From Cochliopodium minus (lineage: Eukaryota; Discosea; Himatismenida; Cochliopodiidae), in NCBI GenBank assembly GCA_024220525.1, contig JAMYWO010000039.1, forward strand, positions 115,052-179,051: a stretch of DNA of 64,000 bases. The letters run 5' to 3'. The translations under genes were made by a program, and so were the position numbers. The notes below the pieces were generated by a model. It was not told where the DNA came from, did not search any database, and saw only the letters and a program-made list of their open reading frames with translations. Shown here in pieces: positions 21,897 to 33,627 of the stretch (positions are counted from its first letter, which is position 1; each line of letters opens with the position of its first letter).

Positions 21897-22837
21897 TTAA
21901 TAATGGTCTTCTTTTCTCAAATGAGAAGATATATCTTCTGAAGATTTAGCAGTGATGAAACATTCACCACAAAAGTGTGTCTTGCAATAATGACAATCTT
22001 ACATTTTGGACAGGATTTCACTCTTCCTTCTGAATTTTTCAAATTCATTTCATCTTTGCTCAATTTAATCATTTTATCATCTATCTTAATAGAAATTAAA
22101 TGTGGTGTATTTTCCTTTTTCAGTCTTTGTTTTCTTTACTCCTTTTCTTCTTCCTCCATATGTTTTCTAAGCTGTTCTTCCTCACTTTATTTTGTATAAA
22201 TGGAGCATTGAAACGTTATATTCACTATCTTCATGGAAAAACTGTGATCAACAATTTTACTTTTTTATCTAAATCCATTCCCTTATGAGCTCCTTTGAAA
22301 TTTTTCTCCATGAAAGGTTGTATTTCTCTTTCAAGTATTTTGTCAGCTTTCATCTTGTGATTGAGTTAATTTTGGTTCTCCTGATTTGGAAGTGAATTTC
22401 TTATAATTAGACTGTTTAATTAAATTTTTTTTTTTTGAGAATTAATATTTTCTTTGACTATTTCCATCAATTCCTTTGTGACTTTATAGGTTGTCCTTCA
22501 AGATTATTGATTCTATTCTTTAATTGCTCATTTGGTTAGTGATAAATCTAATTTTAATTTTTGTTCCACTCCATTTCTTTCTGAATATTAAAAAGATCTC
22601 CAATTTTTCGTCATCTTCAGTGGATAACAAATCATTCCATACACTTGGAATAATAATTTCCCATTTTGTGAATATATAAGCATCATATTTTTTTTTGATA
22701 ATGGAAGAGATGAATAATTCGATGCTTCTTTCTTGATAAATAGATCCATGATTTGTGGACCAATAATATTGTGAATGCTCGTACAAAATACAAACTAGTA
22801 TGTAATCATCTCTTTCAGCTATATGTTTATTTCTCAT
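21897..22837 (-). CDS. Coiled-coil protein with C-terminal RBR/IBR-like zinc finger, fragmentary
   Basis: The N-terminal part (22837-22520) is an intact 105-codon frame with unrecognised sequence (YDAYIFTKWEIIIPSVWNDL). Downstream, stretches in shifting frames encode a charged coiled coil and then CPKCK, CHYCKTHFCGECF and a final HLRKEDHY, a spacing typical of IBR/RBR-type zinc fingers of E3 ligases. At least four one-base slips separate the pieces. The region adjoins the indel-rich LRR gene, so poor sequence quality is as likely as a pseudogene. The start is the ATG at 22837. Confidence 0.45.
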
Positions 22838-23081
22838 TTTTTTCGAATATTATTTGAAATCAGAAACTCAGAAACCATTTTTTCTATAATATCAAATAAT
22901 TTCCATTTTGGTTGTTATTGTAGTTTTCCATTTAAGTTTTTTTTTTTTGTTGAATTTTTTGTTGAATTTTAACCAAATATCCATAAATAACTTTAAAAAA
23001 AATAAAAAGAAATATAAAAAAATTTTATTCACCGTTTAAATATAATAAAAAAAAAGTAAGAAAACATTAAAACTAAGTAAA

Positions 23082-23642
23082 ATGGTTCAAGAATATAAAA
23101 TTGTTGTATTGGGAAGTGGTGGAGTAGGAAAATCAGCATTAACAGTTCAATTTGTACAAGGAGTATTTGTTGAGAAATATGATCCAACAATTGAAGATTC
23201 CTACCGTAAAAACATTGAAGTTGATGGAATACAATGTCTTCTTGAAATTTTGGATACTGCAGGTACTGAACAATTTACAGCGATGAGAGATTTATACATG
23301 AAAGATGGACAAGGATTTGTTCTTGTTTATTCCATCGTAGCAAAATCTACTTTTACTGATTTGAACGATATAAGAGATCAAATTGTACGCGTTAAAGATA
23401 CTGATGATTTCCCTTCTATTCTTGTTGGAAATAAATGCGATTTGGATGAACAAAGAGTTGTATCCAAAAATGAAGCTCAAGAATTATCTAGCAAATGGAA
23501 ATCTTCTTACATGGAGGCTTCTGCAAAGACTTCTACCAACATCCAAGAGCTATTCTTGGATTTGATCAGACAAATCAACAAAAAGGAAGGTCCATCTACC
23601 AAAAAGGGAGAAAAGAAAAAAACTGGATGCAATCTTCTTTAA
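23082..23642 (+). CDS. rap1-like: Rap1-type small GTPase
   Basis: Intronless, 186 aa, very close to animal and amoebal Rap1. Seen: [20 protein letters not shown], the effector loop [28 protein letters not shown] with Rap-specific Thr61, NKCDL and SAKT. It ends with a polybasic tail (KKGEKKKTG) and CNLL, a CAAX box with terminal Leu predicting geranylgeranylation and membrane attachment. Rap1 controls adhesion, cell polarity and the actin cytoskeleton. The two RasGEF genes in this window are plausible activators by family, not by position. Confidence 0.96.
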   Translation: MVQEYKIVVLGSGGVGKSALTVQFVQGVFVEKYDPTIEDSYRKNIEVDGIQCLLEILDTAGTEQFTAMRDLYMKDGQGFVLVYSIVAKSTFTDLNDIRDQIVRVKDTDDFPSILVGNKCDLDEQRVVSKNEAQELSSKWKSSYMEASAKTSTNIQELFLDLIRQINKKEGPSTKKGEKKKTGCNLL

Positions 23643-24068
23643 AAAAATAAATAAATTTGTAAAATAAATTGTTTCTCATTCAAAACAAATTTGTCAGTTT
23701 TTAAAATCTTGAATATTTCTTCAAATCACAATCCAATAAAAAAGATAAAAAAAAATAAATATTTGAATTTTGTTTTAAAGAATTCACAGTTTCTTGAAAA
23801 GTGGAATTCAGAAAGAATTGGAGCACCTTCATATTTGATAGTTTTTTGCAATTCTTTGAATTGGCAGGAAATGTAACAGAATTATCAATCCAAAACATTA
23901 ATAAAAAAATTTCTGTAAAGAATTGAACAAATTATTACAACCAAAATACCTTCATATTGAAAAACAAATTTTAAAATAAAAAAGAAAGAAATTTATTTTT
24001 CACAAATTATTACAACTTTATTGAAAAAGTTTAATCAAATTTTTGAAAAATATTTATATAAAAAAAAA

Positions 24069-24141
24069 GGTCTCGTAGCTTAGTTGGTAGAGCGTGGTGC
24101 TAATAACGCCAAGGTCAAGGGTTCGATCCCCTTCGAGACAT
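24069..24141 (+). tRNA. tRNA-Ile (anticodon AAU)
   Basis: A complete 73-nt cloverleaf. The D arm is GCTTAGTTGGTAGAGC, the anticodon stem TGGTG/CGCCA with loop CTAATAA (AAT), and the T arm AAGGG-TTCGATC-CCCTT. Internal Pol III A box (TAGCTTAGTTGG) and B box (GGTTCGATCC) are present. There is no intron. The acceptor stem GGTCTCG/CGAGACA has six pairs plus an apparent G1:A72 mismatch, which is unusual and could be one base error. Confidence 0.93.
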
Positions 24142-24143
24142 AA

Positions 24144-24152
24144 TTTTTTTTT
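24144..24152 (+). terminator. Pol III terminator of the tRNA gene
   Basis: An uninterrupted run of nine Ts starts 3 bp after the tRNA end, the normal RNA polymerase III stop signal. Confidence 0.85.
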
Positions 24153-24289
24153 CCCTTTTTCCTTTTTCTTTATAAATTTTTTTTTTGGGAATGTAGAATT
24201 GGCAATTATCAAGATCTGGTTGAAAAATTTTCTTTTTTATTTCAAATCAATACAACCAGAAATTGTTGATTGAAAATAAATAAAAAAAA

Positions 24290-26854
24290 ATGAGAAAGTT
24301 TGCAACCAATAAAAAATTTTTCAAGATCAAACACTTCAAATTCATCAATAATAAGATATTATTTCTTAATAGATCTTATTCTGATGGTAAATATATCCAA
24401 TATTAAAAATTTTTGATTGAAATCAATTTATCCCTTTTTTAATAAAAGAGATTTTGGAAAAGAAGATACAATTATCAAAAGAAGCAAATATCTTCTATAA
24501 GAACAAACAATATAAAGAAGCATTGGAATATTTTCAAAAATCAGTGGAAGAGGGATATTTTAATTGCTTTGATAAGATGGGGAAGATTCATGAGAAGGGA
24601 TTGGGAGTCAAGAAAGATTATAAAAAAGCAATGGAATATTATCTGCTCTCTGTACAAAAAGGATTCTTAAATGCACACGTAAATCTTATTTATAAATGCT
24701 TCAATATTTTATATGAACCTCATAATTTAATAGGGGAGTGCATATCTCCCACCCAATATTCAATTAATGAAAAAAAAGCATTATTTTTATATTGACATGG
24801 AATCAGATTGATTATCATTGAATATATCTTGGAATGGATTTCAATCAAAATAAAACATAAAATGATTATCATCATTTTTTTGTGAAAGGAATTTTAATCT
24901 TTATTCATTCCAAAAAGAAAATTTTTTTTTTCTTTAAATGTTTAAAAGATAAATTTTCTTTTTTTATTTTTTTATTCAAGATTATTTCCTATAATATTTT
25001 GAAATAAACTTTAACATTTTTCCATTATTTCATTTTTTTTTTTTATTTAAAAAGCACAATATAGGAGGGATGTATTTAAGAGGAATGGGAGTAGAAAAAA
25101 ACTTAGAAAAAGCAATGGAACATTATAAATTATCAGCAGAAACAGGAGTCATTGTCAGCCTGAACGCTGTGGGAAAACTCTACATGAACAAACAGTATTC
25201 CAAAAATAATACTTCGGAGGCTCTTCGTTATTTCACTGTGGCTGCTAATACCGGTGATCTTGAGGCCATTTATCGATGTTCTCTCATTTATGGAGATAAG
25301 GGTTTTTTTTTTATCAAAATTTTTTAATTAACTTTTTAGAGTAATTTTAAAACTTTTTTTTCTTTTCTTCTTCTCCTAATTTTTTGAACAATATTTTAAA
25401 GTTTTTTGATAATTTTCTTTTTAGCCATTTTTTTTCTTTCAATAAGTTTTTATCATTTTAAAAATATTTTTATTCAAATGATTTTTTTGATAATTTGATT
25501 GCATATTCTTTTTCAATTTATTTGTTAGTAAATTTATTATTATTTTTTTTTTTTTTTCATTTTGTGAAAAAATTTGTAAAGGATTCAAGGGTTATAATCT
25601 CGAAAAGTCCAAAAAAATGTTGGAGGAAGCAGTAGAAAAAGAATATCCGCTAGCTTTGAATTTGGTGGCATCTAATTACTTCAATGGGAAAGGTGTCGAG
25701 AAGAATTTTTCCACTGCTTTTCGTTATTATACTCTTTCTTCTCAAAAGGGAAATGCTATTGGTCATTATAATTTAGCTCTCTTGTATTTTAATGGTAAAA
25801 AAAAATTTTCTAAATTTATTAAAATATAAAATTAAAATATAAAAAATTTTTAAAAAATCAAAAAAAATTACATATTAAAATTTGAAAAAATAATAAAAAA
25901 ATTTAAAAATTAAAATTGAAAAAGAGTTTTGTGAAATAAAAATATTCTTTTTTCTTTTTTGATTTGAAAAATAAGGTAATGGAGTTGAAAAAAATATTGA
26001 AAAGGCACTTGAACACTATGTAACTCAAATCTTAAAATTGTTTATTTTTATTTAATTATTTTTTTTTTTTAAAATTTTTTATTAATTAATTTTGCCATGA
26101 AAAAAAAAAGAAACTTGCAGCGAATAAAGGAGAAGACTTGGCTTCATCTGCTTTGGGTGTTATTTATAGTGAGGGAAAAGTTGTTGAGAAGGATTATGAC
26201 AAAGCCTTTAAATATTTTAAGCAAGCCTCGGATAAAAATAACTCTTTCGCTTTAGTAATTAATTTTAATTTAATTTTTTATTTTGTTTTATTTTATTTTT
26301 TATTTATTTATTTTTAATTTAATTTATTTTATTTTTGTATTTTTTATTTTAAATTTAATTTTTTTATTTTTTTTCTATTTTGTGTTAGGTTAAATTGGGT
26401 ACATTGTATCAAAAGGGGTTTGGTGTGGAACAAAACAACAAAACAGCTTTCGAATATTTCCACAAGGCCTTCACTCTCAAAAACCCTTTTTCTTACAATC
26501 TACTTGGTTTTTGTTATGAAAAAGGCAGGGGTGTTGAACAAAATATCAAAAAAGCAATAGAATTTTACAATATGTCAGCTCAAAATGGCAAAAAACAAAT
26601 CTTTTTTAAATTATTTTAATATCTTATTATTTTATTTTTTTATTTTTATTATTTATATTTTTTATATTTTATTTAATTTTTATTTTTTTTATTTTTTATT
26701 TAATAAAGGTGATCGATATTCACTCAATTCTCTTGCTCATATTTATTTGAAGGATGAGGCAGTCAAAGACAAAAACAAAGCTGTTGAATATTTAAACCAG
26801 CTTGTCGAAATGGGAGATCAATCCGCCAAAGAATTATTGAAAAGGATCAAATAA
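24290..26854 (+). CDS. Sel1-like repeat protein with probable mitochondrial presequence
   Basis: Eight exons (24290-24386, 24449-24678, 25055-25301, 25582-25794, 25976-26019, 26111-26254, 26389-26587, 26709-26854) total 1320 nt, 439 aa, with all phases matching. The first exon encodes a Lys/Arg/Phe-rich start without acidic residues (MRKFATNKKFFKIKHF), typical of mitochondrial or hydrogenosomal import. The rest is about nine Sel1 repeats (GLGVKKDYKKAMEYY, GNGVEKNIEKALEHY, GRGVEQNIKKAIEFY). Sel1 solenoids are adaptors for protein complexes. The last intron begins GC rather than GT (26588-26589); only this choice keeps AQNG-DRYS in frame. Confidence 0.85.
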
Positions 26855-26915
26855 ATAAATAAATAAATTATGTTTAATTTTTTTATTATTATTAAATAAT
26901 TTTATTTTTTATTTT

Positions 26916-27620
26916 TTATTTTTCATCATCATCTTCATCTTCAGTTTTCTTTTTAAACAAGTGAGAAGGATGTTTGATATCATCAACGATTATATCTTTG
27001 ACTTCGATGATCTTGTCTTTGGCAGATTCCATGGTGTCAACCACTTTGTCTTTGGCAGATTCTAGGGTGCTCTTGGCATTTTCGATACTTTCCTTTGAGA
27101 CTTCTTTAGTGTATTGAACTCCGTCCTTTGCTTTGTCTTTGAATTCCTTGGTTTTCTTCGAAGCTTTGTCCTTAAGATCATTCAAATCGTCTTTGGCAGA
27201 TCCCATCTTGTCTTTCACTTTGTCTTTGGTTTTCTCAAGAGAATCCTTTGCATTGTTCAGTTTATCCTTTGCTTTGTCTTTGAGATCATCATAACGATCT
27301 TTNNNNNNNNNNNNNNNNNNNNNNNNNNNNNNNNNNNNNNNNNNNNNNNNNNNNNNNNNNNNNNNNNNNNNNNNNNNNNNNNNNNNNNNNNNNNNNNNNN
27401 NNTTTCAAAGTTTTGTATCGTTTTGTCTTTGGAATCTCTCATTTTTTCCTTTGCTTCGTTCATCATACGACGAGGGTTTTTGACATTGCTCTCGATTCTG
27501 TCCAGCAATGGAGGAATAACTTCACCCTTGTCCACTACTCCCTCCACTTTTTTGATCGACTCACTAAAAGTACGAGATAAATAATCCACTCCATTCTGAG
27601 GATGTGCACTTTTAACGAGT
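26916..27620 (-). CDS. LEA-like / amphipathic 11-residue repeat protein, interrupted by an assembly gap
   Basis: Seen: long tracts of Lys/Asp/Ala-rich imperfect 11-mers (KDKMGSAKDDLNDLKDKA, ESAKDKVVDTMESAKDK), predicted as long amphipathic helices like group 3 LEA proteins or lipid-droplet coat proteins. The C-terminus is acidic (KTEDEDDDEK). A gap of 100 Ns (27303-27402) lies inside the coding region, and the repeat nature of the gene probably caused it. The 5' exon with the ATG is not identified; the visible exon starts at an acceptor (27620). It lies 157 bp downstream of an OBAP gene on the same strand, and both suggest lipid-body or desiccation biology. Confidence 0.7.
27303..27402. other. 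Assembly gap (100 Ns)
   Basis: Exactly 100 undetermined bases, the usual placeholder for a gap of unknown size, within the repetitive LEA-like gene. The true length of that gene is therefore unknown. Confidence 0.98.
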
Positions 27621-27776
27621 CTAAAAATAAAAGATTGTTATTTGAAACAAAATTAATTGAACTGTTAAAATAAAAATTTAAAAATCAATAGAAAAGGGAT
27701 TATTTAAAACATTCCAACAAAAATTTAAAAAAAGATAGTTGATGTTAAACAAAATAGTATCTTTGAAAAAAATTTA

Positions 27777-28903
27777 TTACGAAGAACGATTATTTCTAAT
27801 CTTTTCAGTGTTGAGTTTCATGATCTTGTCTCGATCTTCCAACAAACCCTTTCTGACCTCCCCATCATGATTAAAAGACCAAGCTAAAGTAGCATCTCCC
27901 TTAGGCAAAGTGTCGACAAAGGGAGTGTCTCCATCCCAGCCGTTAGATCTCCATGTCTGAAAGGTTTTGGCGTACGTGTTCATTTTTTGCTTCATTATCA
28001 TTTTCTCAGCTAAAGATGGCACTCCTGGAAGAACAAGTTGACCTGAAAGAATCTTTTTTTTTTTTTTCAAAAAAAAAAATATTAAATAAGAATGGTTTTT
28101 AACAGTAAAAAATTTTTAATCTCAATTTTAATTGTAAAATAATTTTAATTTTAATTTTTATTTTATTTTTTTTTTATTGAAAAAATTTTTTTTCTTTTTT
28201 TTTTTTTTACCTCATAATTTTGGGGATTCCAATAATGTTTCTCTTCCATAGGGAGCTCATTATACAGCTTTTCAGAGATAATATATTCTACTCCGATCAT
28301 GTTGGCATCTTTGGTGTTTCCATCAAACATGATGCATTGTGCAAAGTCGCCGTTCACCTGCTTGCAGAAGTGATGTGCTTGCATTTGTTGAAACCTATTT
28401 AACAAAGATTTTTTTTTTTTGATAAAGTTTTTTAGCTGAAATATTTATAATTAATTTCAAATGATTTTAAAAATTGTTTAAAAGGATATTTTTTATTGAG
28501 ATTTTTTAACAAAGCCTCCATTAAATCAATTTTTATGATTAATTTTATTATTTATAAATTAATTTATTATTATTTTAAATCAAGAAATTTTTTTAGCCGA
28601 AAATATTTTAGGTGAATTTTTTTTTTTTTACGAATTATTTTGCATTGGATGAAGACTAACCATATAAGTGTTGATCCCACTCAAAGGTTCCTTACTCTGC
28701 ATCAACATAGTCCCAACCTCCAACAGCTTGGTCTTCATTCCCTTCTTGTCTCCCTCAGGATGGATGCTGGGCTTCATGTTGGATGAGGCGTTTCTTCCGC
28801 TTATTGCACTTACTCCTAGTAATGCTCCGAATGTAAGAAATCCAAATTTTAGTGCTTTGTTGTTTTTGAAAAAATTTTTGTTGATGTACTTGTTGTTGAA
28901 CAT
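27777..28903 (-). CDS. Oil-body-associated protein family (OBAP, DUF1264)
   Basis: Exons 28903-28632, 28394-28211 and 28052-27777 join in frame (phases 2 and 0) to give 243 aa. The family signatures follow in order: YMVSLHPMQN, FQQMQAHHFCKQVNGDFAQC, FDGNTKDANMIGVEYIIS, YWNPQNYEILSGQL, LPGVPSLAEK and DATLAWSFNHDGE. In plants OBAPs associate with lipid droplets; biochemical activity is unknown. The His-rich HHFC pair is conserved. The N-terminus adds a hydrophobic segment (LKFGFLTFGALLGVSAIS), suggesting membrane or droplet targeting. The last exon follows a long A-run before its AG acceptor. Confidence 0.9.
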
Positions 28904-29286
28904 TTTTTTTATTTATTTATTTTTTATTTATTTTTTATTTAAAAGGATAAAATTTGTTAATGTTGATTGATTGGTGGAATTTTATTGTTATATGATGAAT
29001 TTGCTTAAATGTCGTTTGTTCATTATATTTTCAAAGCAATTTCTTTTTAAATTATTCATAAAGGGCAAAATTTTGTTTGTCAAAAGATTTATTGGCCTAT
29101 TCATTGTTTAAATTTAATCTTGGAGATAATATTTGGTTATTTAATGAATATGGTGATTTTTCTTTTTGATTGATTCCTTTATTTACAATAAATGAAAATA
29201 ACAATTTATATTTGATATTGCCTTCCAAACAATGGATTGATAGATATAATTGAGAATTAAATTTTCATTTTTTTTTTATTCAATAG
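28904..29286. other. AT-rich intergenic stretch, no gene seen
   Basis: It lies between the divergent OBAP gene and the plus-strand gene starting near 29.29 kb. It presumably holds both promoters; no element stands out. Confidence 0.5.
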
Positions 29287-30708
29287 GAAACCAAAAAAAA
29301 TTTGAAATAACTTTGCAAACTGTGTTTTCTTCTTACTTTGGAGAAAGGAACACTTTTATGAATCAAAAAGTTGTTTGAAGCAATTTTTTGAATTAATAAA
29401 AAAAAATTGAAAAAGGAAATGTATTTTAGGAAGAATCCCAAATTTGATGCTGTAATTTTCTCAGATGAAAATAGGACTGTTGAATTAGAAAATACAGCGT
29501 ATGTATATGATATCAAAAAAATTATAAAATAAAAAAATGATCCTTCTAATTGAATTTACCAATAGTGGAAATGGTACATGATATTAGATTCAATTTCATT
29601 TCACAAATAAATATTAACTCATAAACAAAAAAAAACAAAAAAAAACAAGGAGCTTGCTTTTATACTGATCAAACATTTTCTGAAGGTGAAAAAATTTAAA
29701 ATTACCATCCATTTTATTTATTTTAAAAAGGGGAATTTACATGGGTTGTAATTCCATTTTCGAAAGAGTATAAAAAAAAAAGTTTTTTAAAAATTTTTAA
29801 TTCTTGGATTGTTTATTTTTTTTTTTGATATGTGTGAAGCCCTTATCATTTGGATTGTGCGAGAATAGGTATTTTTGATTCATCTGTAGATTTAGAGTCA
29901 ACTATAGAAAATTTTCCTCACATTGGTTGGCTTGGGCAAGACAGTAAATAATTTTTTTGTTTCTCATATGTTTTTTTAAATTTTTTGAATTTTTTGAATT
30001 TTTTTTTTAAAAAAAGCAAACCCTGCAATAGTGCTGTACGAAGAAGGTGATTCATTTATTTTTTGGGTTTTACAATTTTAATTTTTATTGTAGGGGATGT
30101 ATTTTTAAATAAAGAAAGGCCATTTGTTGGAAACAAACAACTATCTTTGGATTTTAAGACGAAAGAGCCTCTAATAATAACCATTTGTTTGAAACTCTTA
30201 AAAAACGAAAAAAAGTAGTATTTTACAAACATCTTAATTCTTTTTTAATCATTTTTATTTTTATTTTATTTTTTTTAATTTTGAATAAAAAATGAAGAAT
30301 AGGATTTAACTCTCCAAAAAGAGATCCAAACGATTTTTTTTGGGTGACCATTCCCCAAGATTTAGAAGACAAATCATGGAGAGCAGGAGGTAATCAAATT
30401 TAAAGGCATAAAATGAAAAATAATTTGAAACAAAAAATAAAAATAAAAAGAAAAATAAATAATTAAATAAAATTTCAATATTCATTTCCATAAAAATTTT
30501 GATTATTTGATGTGTAGTTTGTTTATGGGGAGAAGGAAGTGGAATGACTATTTTGAAATGGAGTCAAGAGAATCAAAAATATTTCCCAACTTACCATGGT
30601 TTCATCTCAACTTTGTTAATTTTGAGAAAAATCGAAGGAAACACTTTGTTCAAATTTCCAAAAGGTGTTTTGATGATTATTTTGGAGCATTCTTTAAATT
30701 TCTTTTGA
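29287..30708 (+). CDS. Multi-exon protein with possible SPRY-like front and shared C-terminal module
   Basis: Well-supported exons, all phase-matched: 29650-29685, 29731-29767, 29840-29943, 30017-30046, 30094-30214, 30298-30389 and 30518-30708. Two earlier exons (about 29287-29370 and 29396-29490) are likely but do not join cleanly. The middle (RIGIFDSSVDLESTIENFPH, IGWLGQDTNPAIVLYEEGD, FVGNKQLSLDFKTKEP) has the feel of a SPRY/B30.2 beta sandwich, though weakly. Two FTWVVIP / FFWVTIP motifs suggest an internal duplication. The last exon is the same C-terminal module as in the ankyrin and RCC1 proteins: Trp, NQKYFPTYHGFISTLLILRK, then FPKGVLMIIL. The start codon is not established. Confidence 0.6.
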
Positions 30709-30775
30709 ATCCAAAAAAAAAAAAGAATTTTTAATTAAAATTGTTTTAATAGTTTGATTTTAATTAAATTGATGA

Positions 30776-33347
30776 TCATTTTTGTCCTTCAATTGTGAGA
30801 AGGTTAGAAATATCAACAAAGTTCTTTTCGAGTTCAATTCCATTGACAGAATTAATGAATTTTCCACCACCTATCTGAGCAAGTTTTTCGAGGATAGCCT
30901 TGCCTCCTTCACAAAAACCCATGGTATAAACAATCAAGCCGTTGGCTTTGTGAGAAGTGGCGATAAGTTGCATTTCCTTTTCACCGTTAACATATCCACT
31001 ACATTCACCATCAGAGAAATAAGAGGAAAGGGGTGTACTTTTTATGATCGTTTTTATTAAGTTCTCCTTGAGCAATTTGTAAACAGAAAAGTTGGCACCA
31101 CCATTAATAAAGTCCAAATAATCTTTGCTCGATTTGTTTTTAAAAGATTTGATGGGTTGTTTTGTCCAGTTTGGTCTTGTTTGAGCACTACTTGAGTACA
31201 GAATGATGGTAACAACGTAGTTTGAGTCATATCTGTTTTTGATGAAGCTGTCTACTGCTCCACATTGGGCTGTCCACATTGTTTCTTTTCCACCCTTGTT
31301 TTGAATGGTGCATCCCATAGATCCAGAACAATCAAGAACAAAAAAGAGCTGATTTAAAAAGATATTAGTTTGAAATAAAAGAAAATAAAAGATAAATGAA
31401 AAGTTATATGGTAATCTTTTTGGATTTTGACACTTGGGTTCAAGATTTTGATAAGATCCATGATCTATGTTCTTTGATTTTTGATATCTTCTGTCAATCT
31501 CATTGAAACGGTTTCAAATTGGCTCTTTCTGAACTGCCTCATTTTTTTTCATAAAAATCACCTCTGTTGTAAGCACTCATCCAACTTTTAGTTTCAGACT
31601 TTTCTGAAATTACTGAATCATCCCATTTGATTCCAAATCTGTTTTTGTGAGGGCCAAACACCAACAAGATTTGAAAGGATCCTTCTTGAATTTCTTCTCC
31701 TTCTTCATCCGGAAAAAAGTTTGAATAATATAAAGACCTCCCTTATCTTTCACTTTTTTATCAAAAGAGATAAAATCAATTCCTCGTCCTATTAAAAAAA
31801 AATGTCAAAAGGATTGATGTTTGTTTAATAAAGAAAAGAAAAAAAGATTTTTTTCCATACCAAATTCACGAGTACACAAGGTGACAAATCCTTTTTTCGA
31901 AGCTTTTCTGATTGCAGACTGTTTATCTACGATTGATGAGTTGAGATCTTGCAAGAAGTTTTCATTAAAGTTGCACTGTTTTTGAATTTTTCAATCTCTT
32001 TCTCATCTTTGAAGTAAATGAGAACAGCTCTTTCATCATTGATCACTTTTTGTGCGTCTTCATATACTTTCCAGAAGAAATTTTTCTCCTCATTTTCGAT
32101 GTAAAAGTTGGTGACTGTTACAAAATTTAGTTTGCTGGAACCAAACAAAGAAGAGGTGTAAGATCTTTTCTAGATATTGAAAGATTCCAAAATGTTGTTT
32201 TGTGTTTTTGACAAGGTTTGCAATGTTCCTGTGACACCCATGATCAGATTGAATTTTTTTGGGATTTCTGCGTTAGAAAATTGGGAAGCGACAATAATCA
32301 AACCAACATTCTCTTTCATCGTTTTTTCATCCACTTCTCCTTCTTTGAATTTTTTGATGTAAAATCACAAAGTAAGAAGAATTCCAAGTCAGATGATTTG
32401 AGTGTCAAGGAGATCTCCCAATTCTTTTGGAAAATCTTTTTGAGCATTTGTGTATTGTTAGGATTCTTTTACTTTGAATAGACCATTCTTCAACTCTACC
32501 AAATCAGGAGCGTTGTTCTCATCCATCACATATTCAATCAGATTTTGGAAAGAATCTTTTTTCAATAAGAAAATGGGGTTGCATGTTTTTCCAAAGAAAT
32601 CATCACTGAAAAGAACATCAACTTCATCAACAAGCAAAATTCTTTTCAATTCAACAGATTTGGATTTTTTTTGGATATCTTCTCCATTGATGAACTTGGC
32701 ATCATCATTAAGAAGATCTCCTTCTTCATTTACATATTTCACATAATTCCTTGATGGTTGAGTAGTGAACTTGCTTGATCACATCAAACGAAATGAATAA
32801 GTGTTTGAATGCATTATAATCTCTATCAGATAGAATGTTTGAGTAACACACAACTAACATCGTACCCGAGAAGTGCAAAGATTATCGCACATGCAGAAAG
32901 AGTGATACTTTTACCTTCTCCTGTTCCGATTTGGATCAGATGATTAAAGGGTGCTTCTGTTTTTTTAGCTTGATCCAATCCAAAGATTCTAAAGATGGAC
33001 AAGACTTGGACAGAGTGAGGTTGGATCAAGGTGCGGATATCCAGATTATCATCTTCGTTTTCTCCTTTGAAATCTTTATCCTCTTTGATCATAGAAAGAC
33101 TCCACATTGCAAAAATATGAGCCAAGATGAGAGGCAGTTTGGATCTTATTTGGTTCCAATTCTCCTTTTCATAATCCAATTTTTTGATTGCTTCGATGAT
33201 TTCATGGATCTTATTGAGATGATTCTTGTATGTTTTGATCAATCTTGTGAATTCTTTTTCATACTTTTCGAAATCATCTTTCAAAAATGTGGGTAGAAAA
33301 GCAAGTGAAATGGCTCCTACAAAAGGGTAGCAGAATTGATAAAGCAA
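30776..33347 (-). CDS. SecA-like DEAD ATPase with C-terminal von Willebrand A domain, frameshifted
   Basis: Reading from 33347 down: the SecA-type motif I IQIGTGEGKSITLSACAI, then YSNILSDRDYNAF, motif II LLVDEVDVLFSD, a second ATPase half (AVLIYFKDEKEIEKF) and GFVTLCTREFGRGIDFI, the SecA arginine-finger region. The C-terminal part is a vWA domain with MIDAS start FVLDCSGSMG. SecA DEAD motors thread proteins; such eukaryotic relatives are known outside plastids but their role is not. The vWA domain would bind a metal-dependent ligand. About four to six one-base slips break the frame (for example near 32.8 and 31.5 kb) and the 5' end is missing, so it is decayed or misread. Confidence 0.65.
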
Positions 33348-33627
33348 GAATCACAAGCCTTCAAGTAGATCAAGCGGGAACCTTTTATTCTTTCATACCG
33401 GACAAGAAGCTTAAAATTTATTAATTTTTTAATCACATACATTTTCCCTTGAATTTATTGGATTTCATCAAGGAATGGAAAATGTTTTTTTGTTGGTCTC
33501 TTTTCCTCATTTTATTCTCATCAATAATTTCTTAATCCTTGGTGTTGAAACCTTTTTTTTGTTTTTAAAGTTTTGCTTTTTTATATCTGATAATGAAAAT
33601 TTTGAAAGATATAAAAAAAAAAGCAAA

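Noticed and set aside
24001-24025. Third copy of the inverted-repeat element (ATTATTACAACTTTATTG)
   Set aside because: Only about ten bases match and there is no opposite end; chance in AT-rich DNA.
32931-33296. 121-codon plus-strand frame
   Set aside because: Exact antisense of the SecA motif-I region, which is recognisable on the minus strand.
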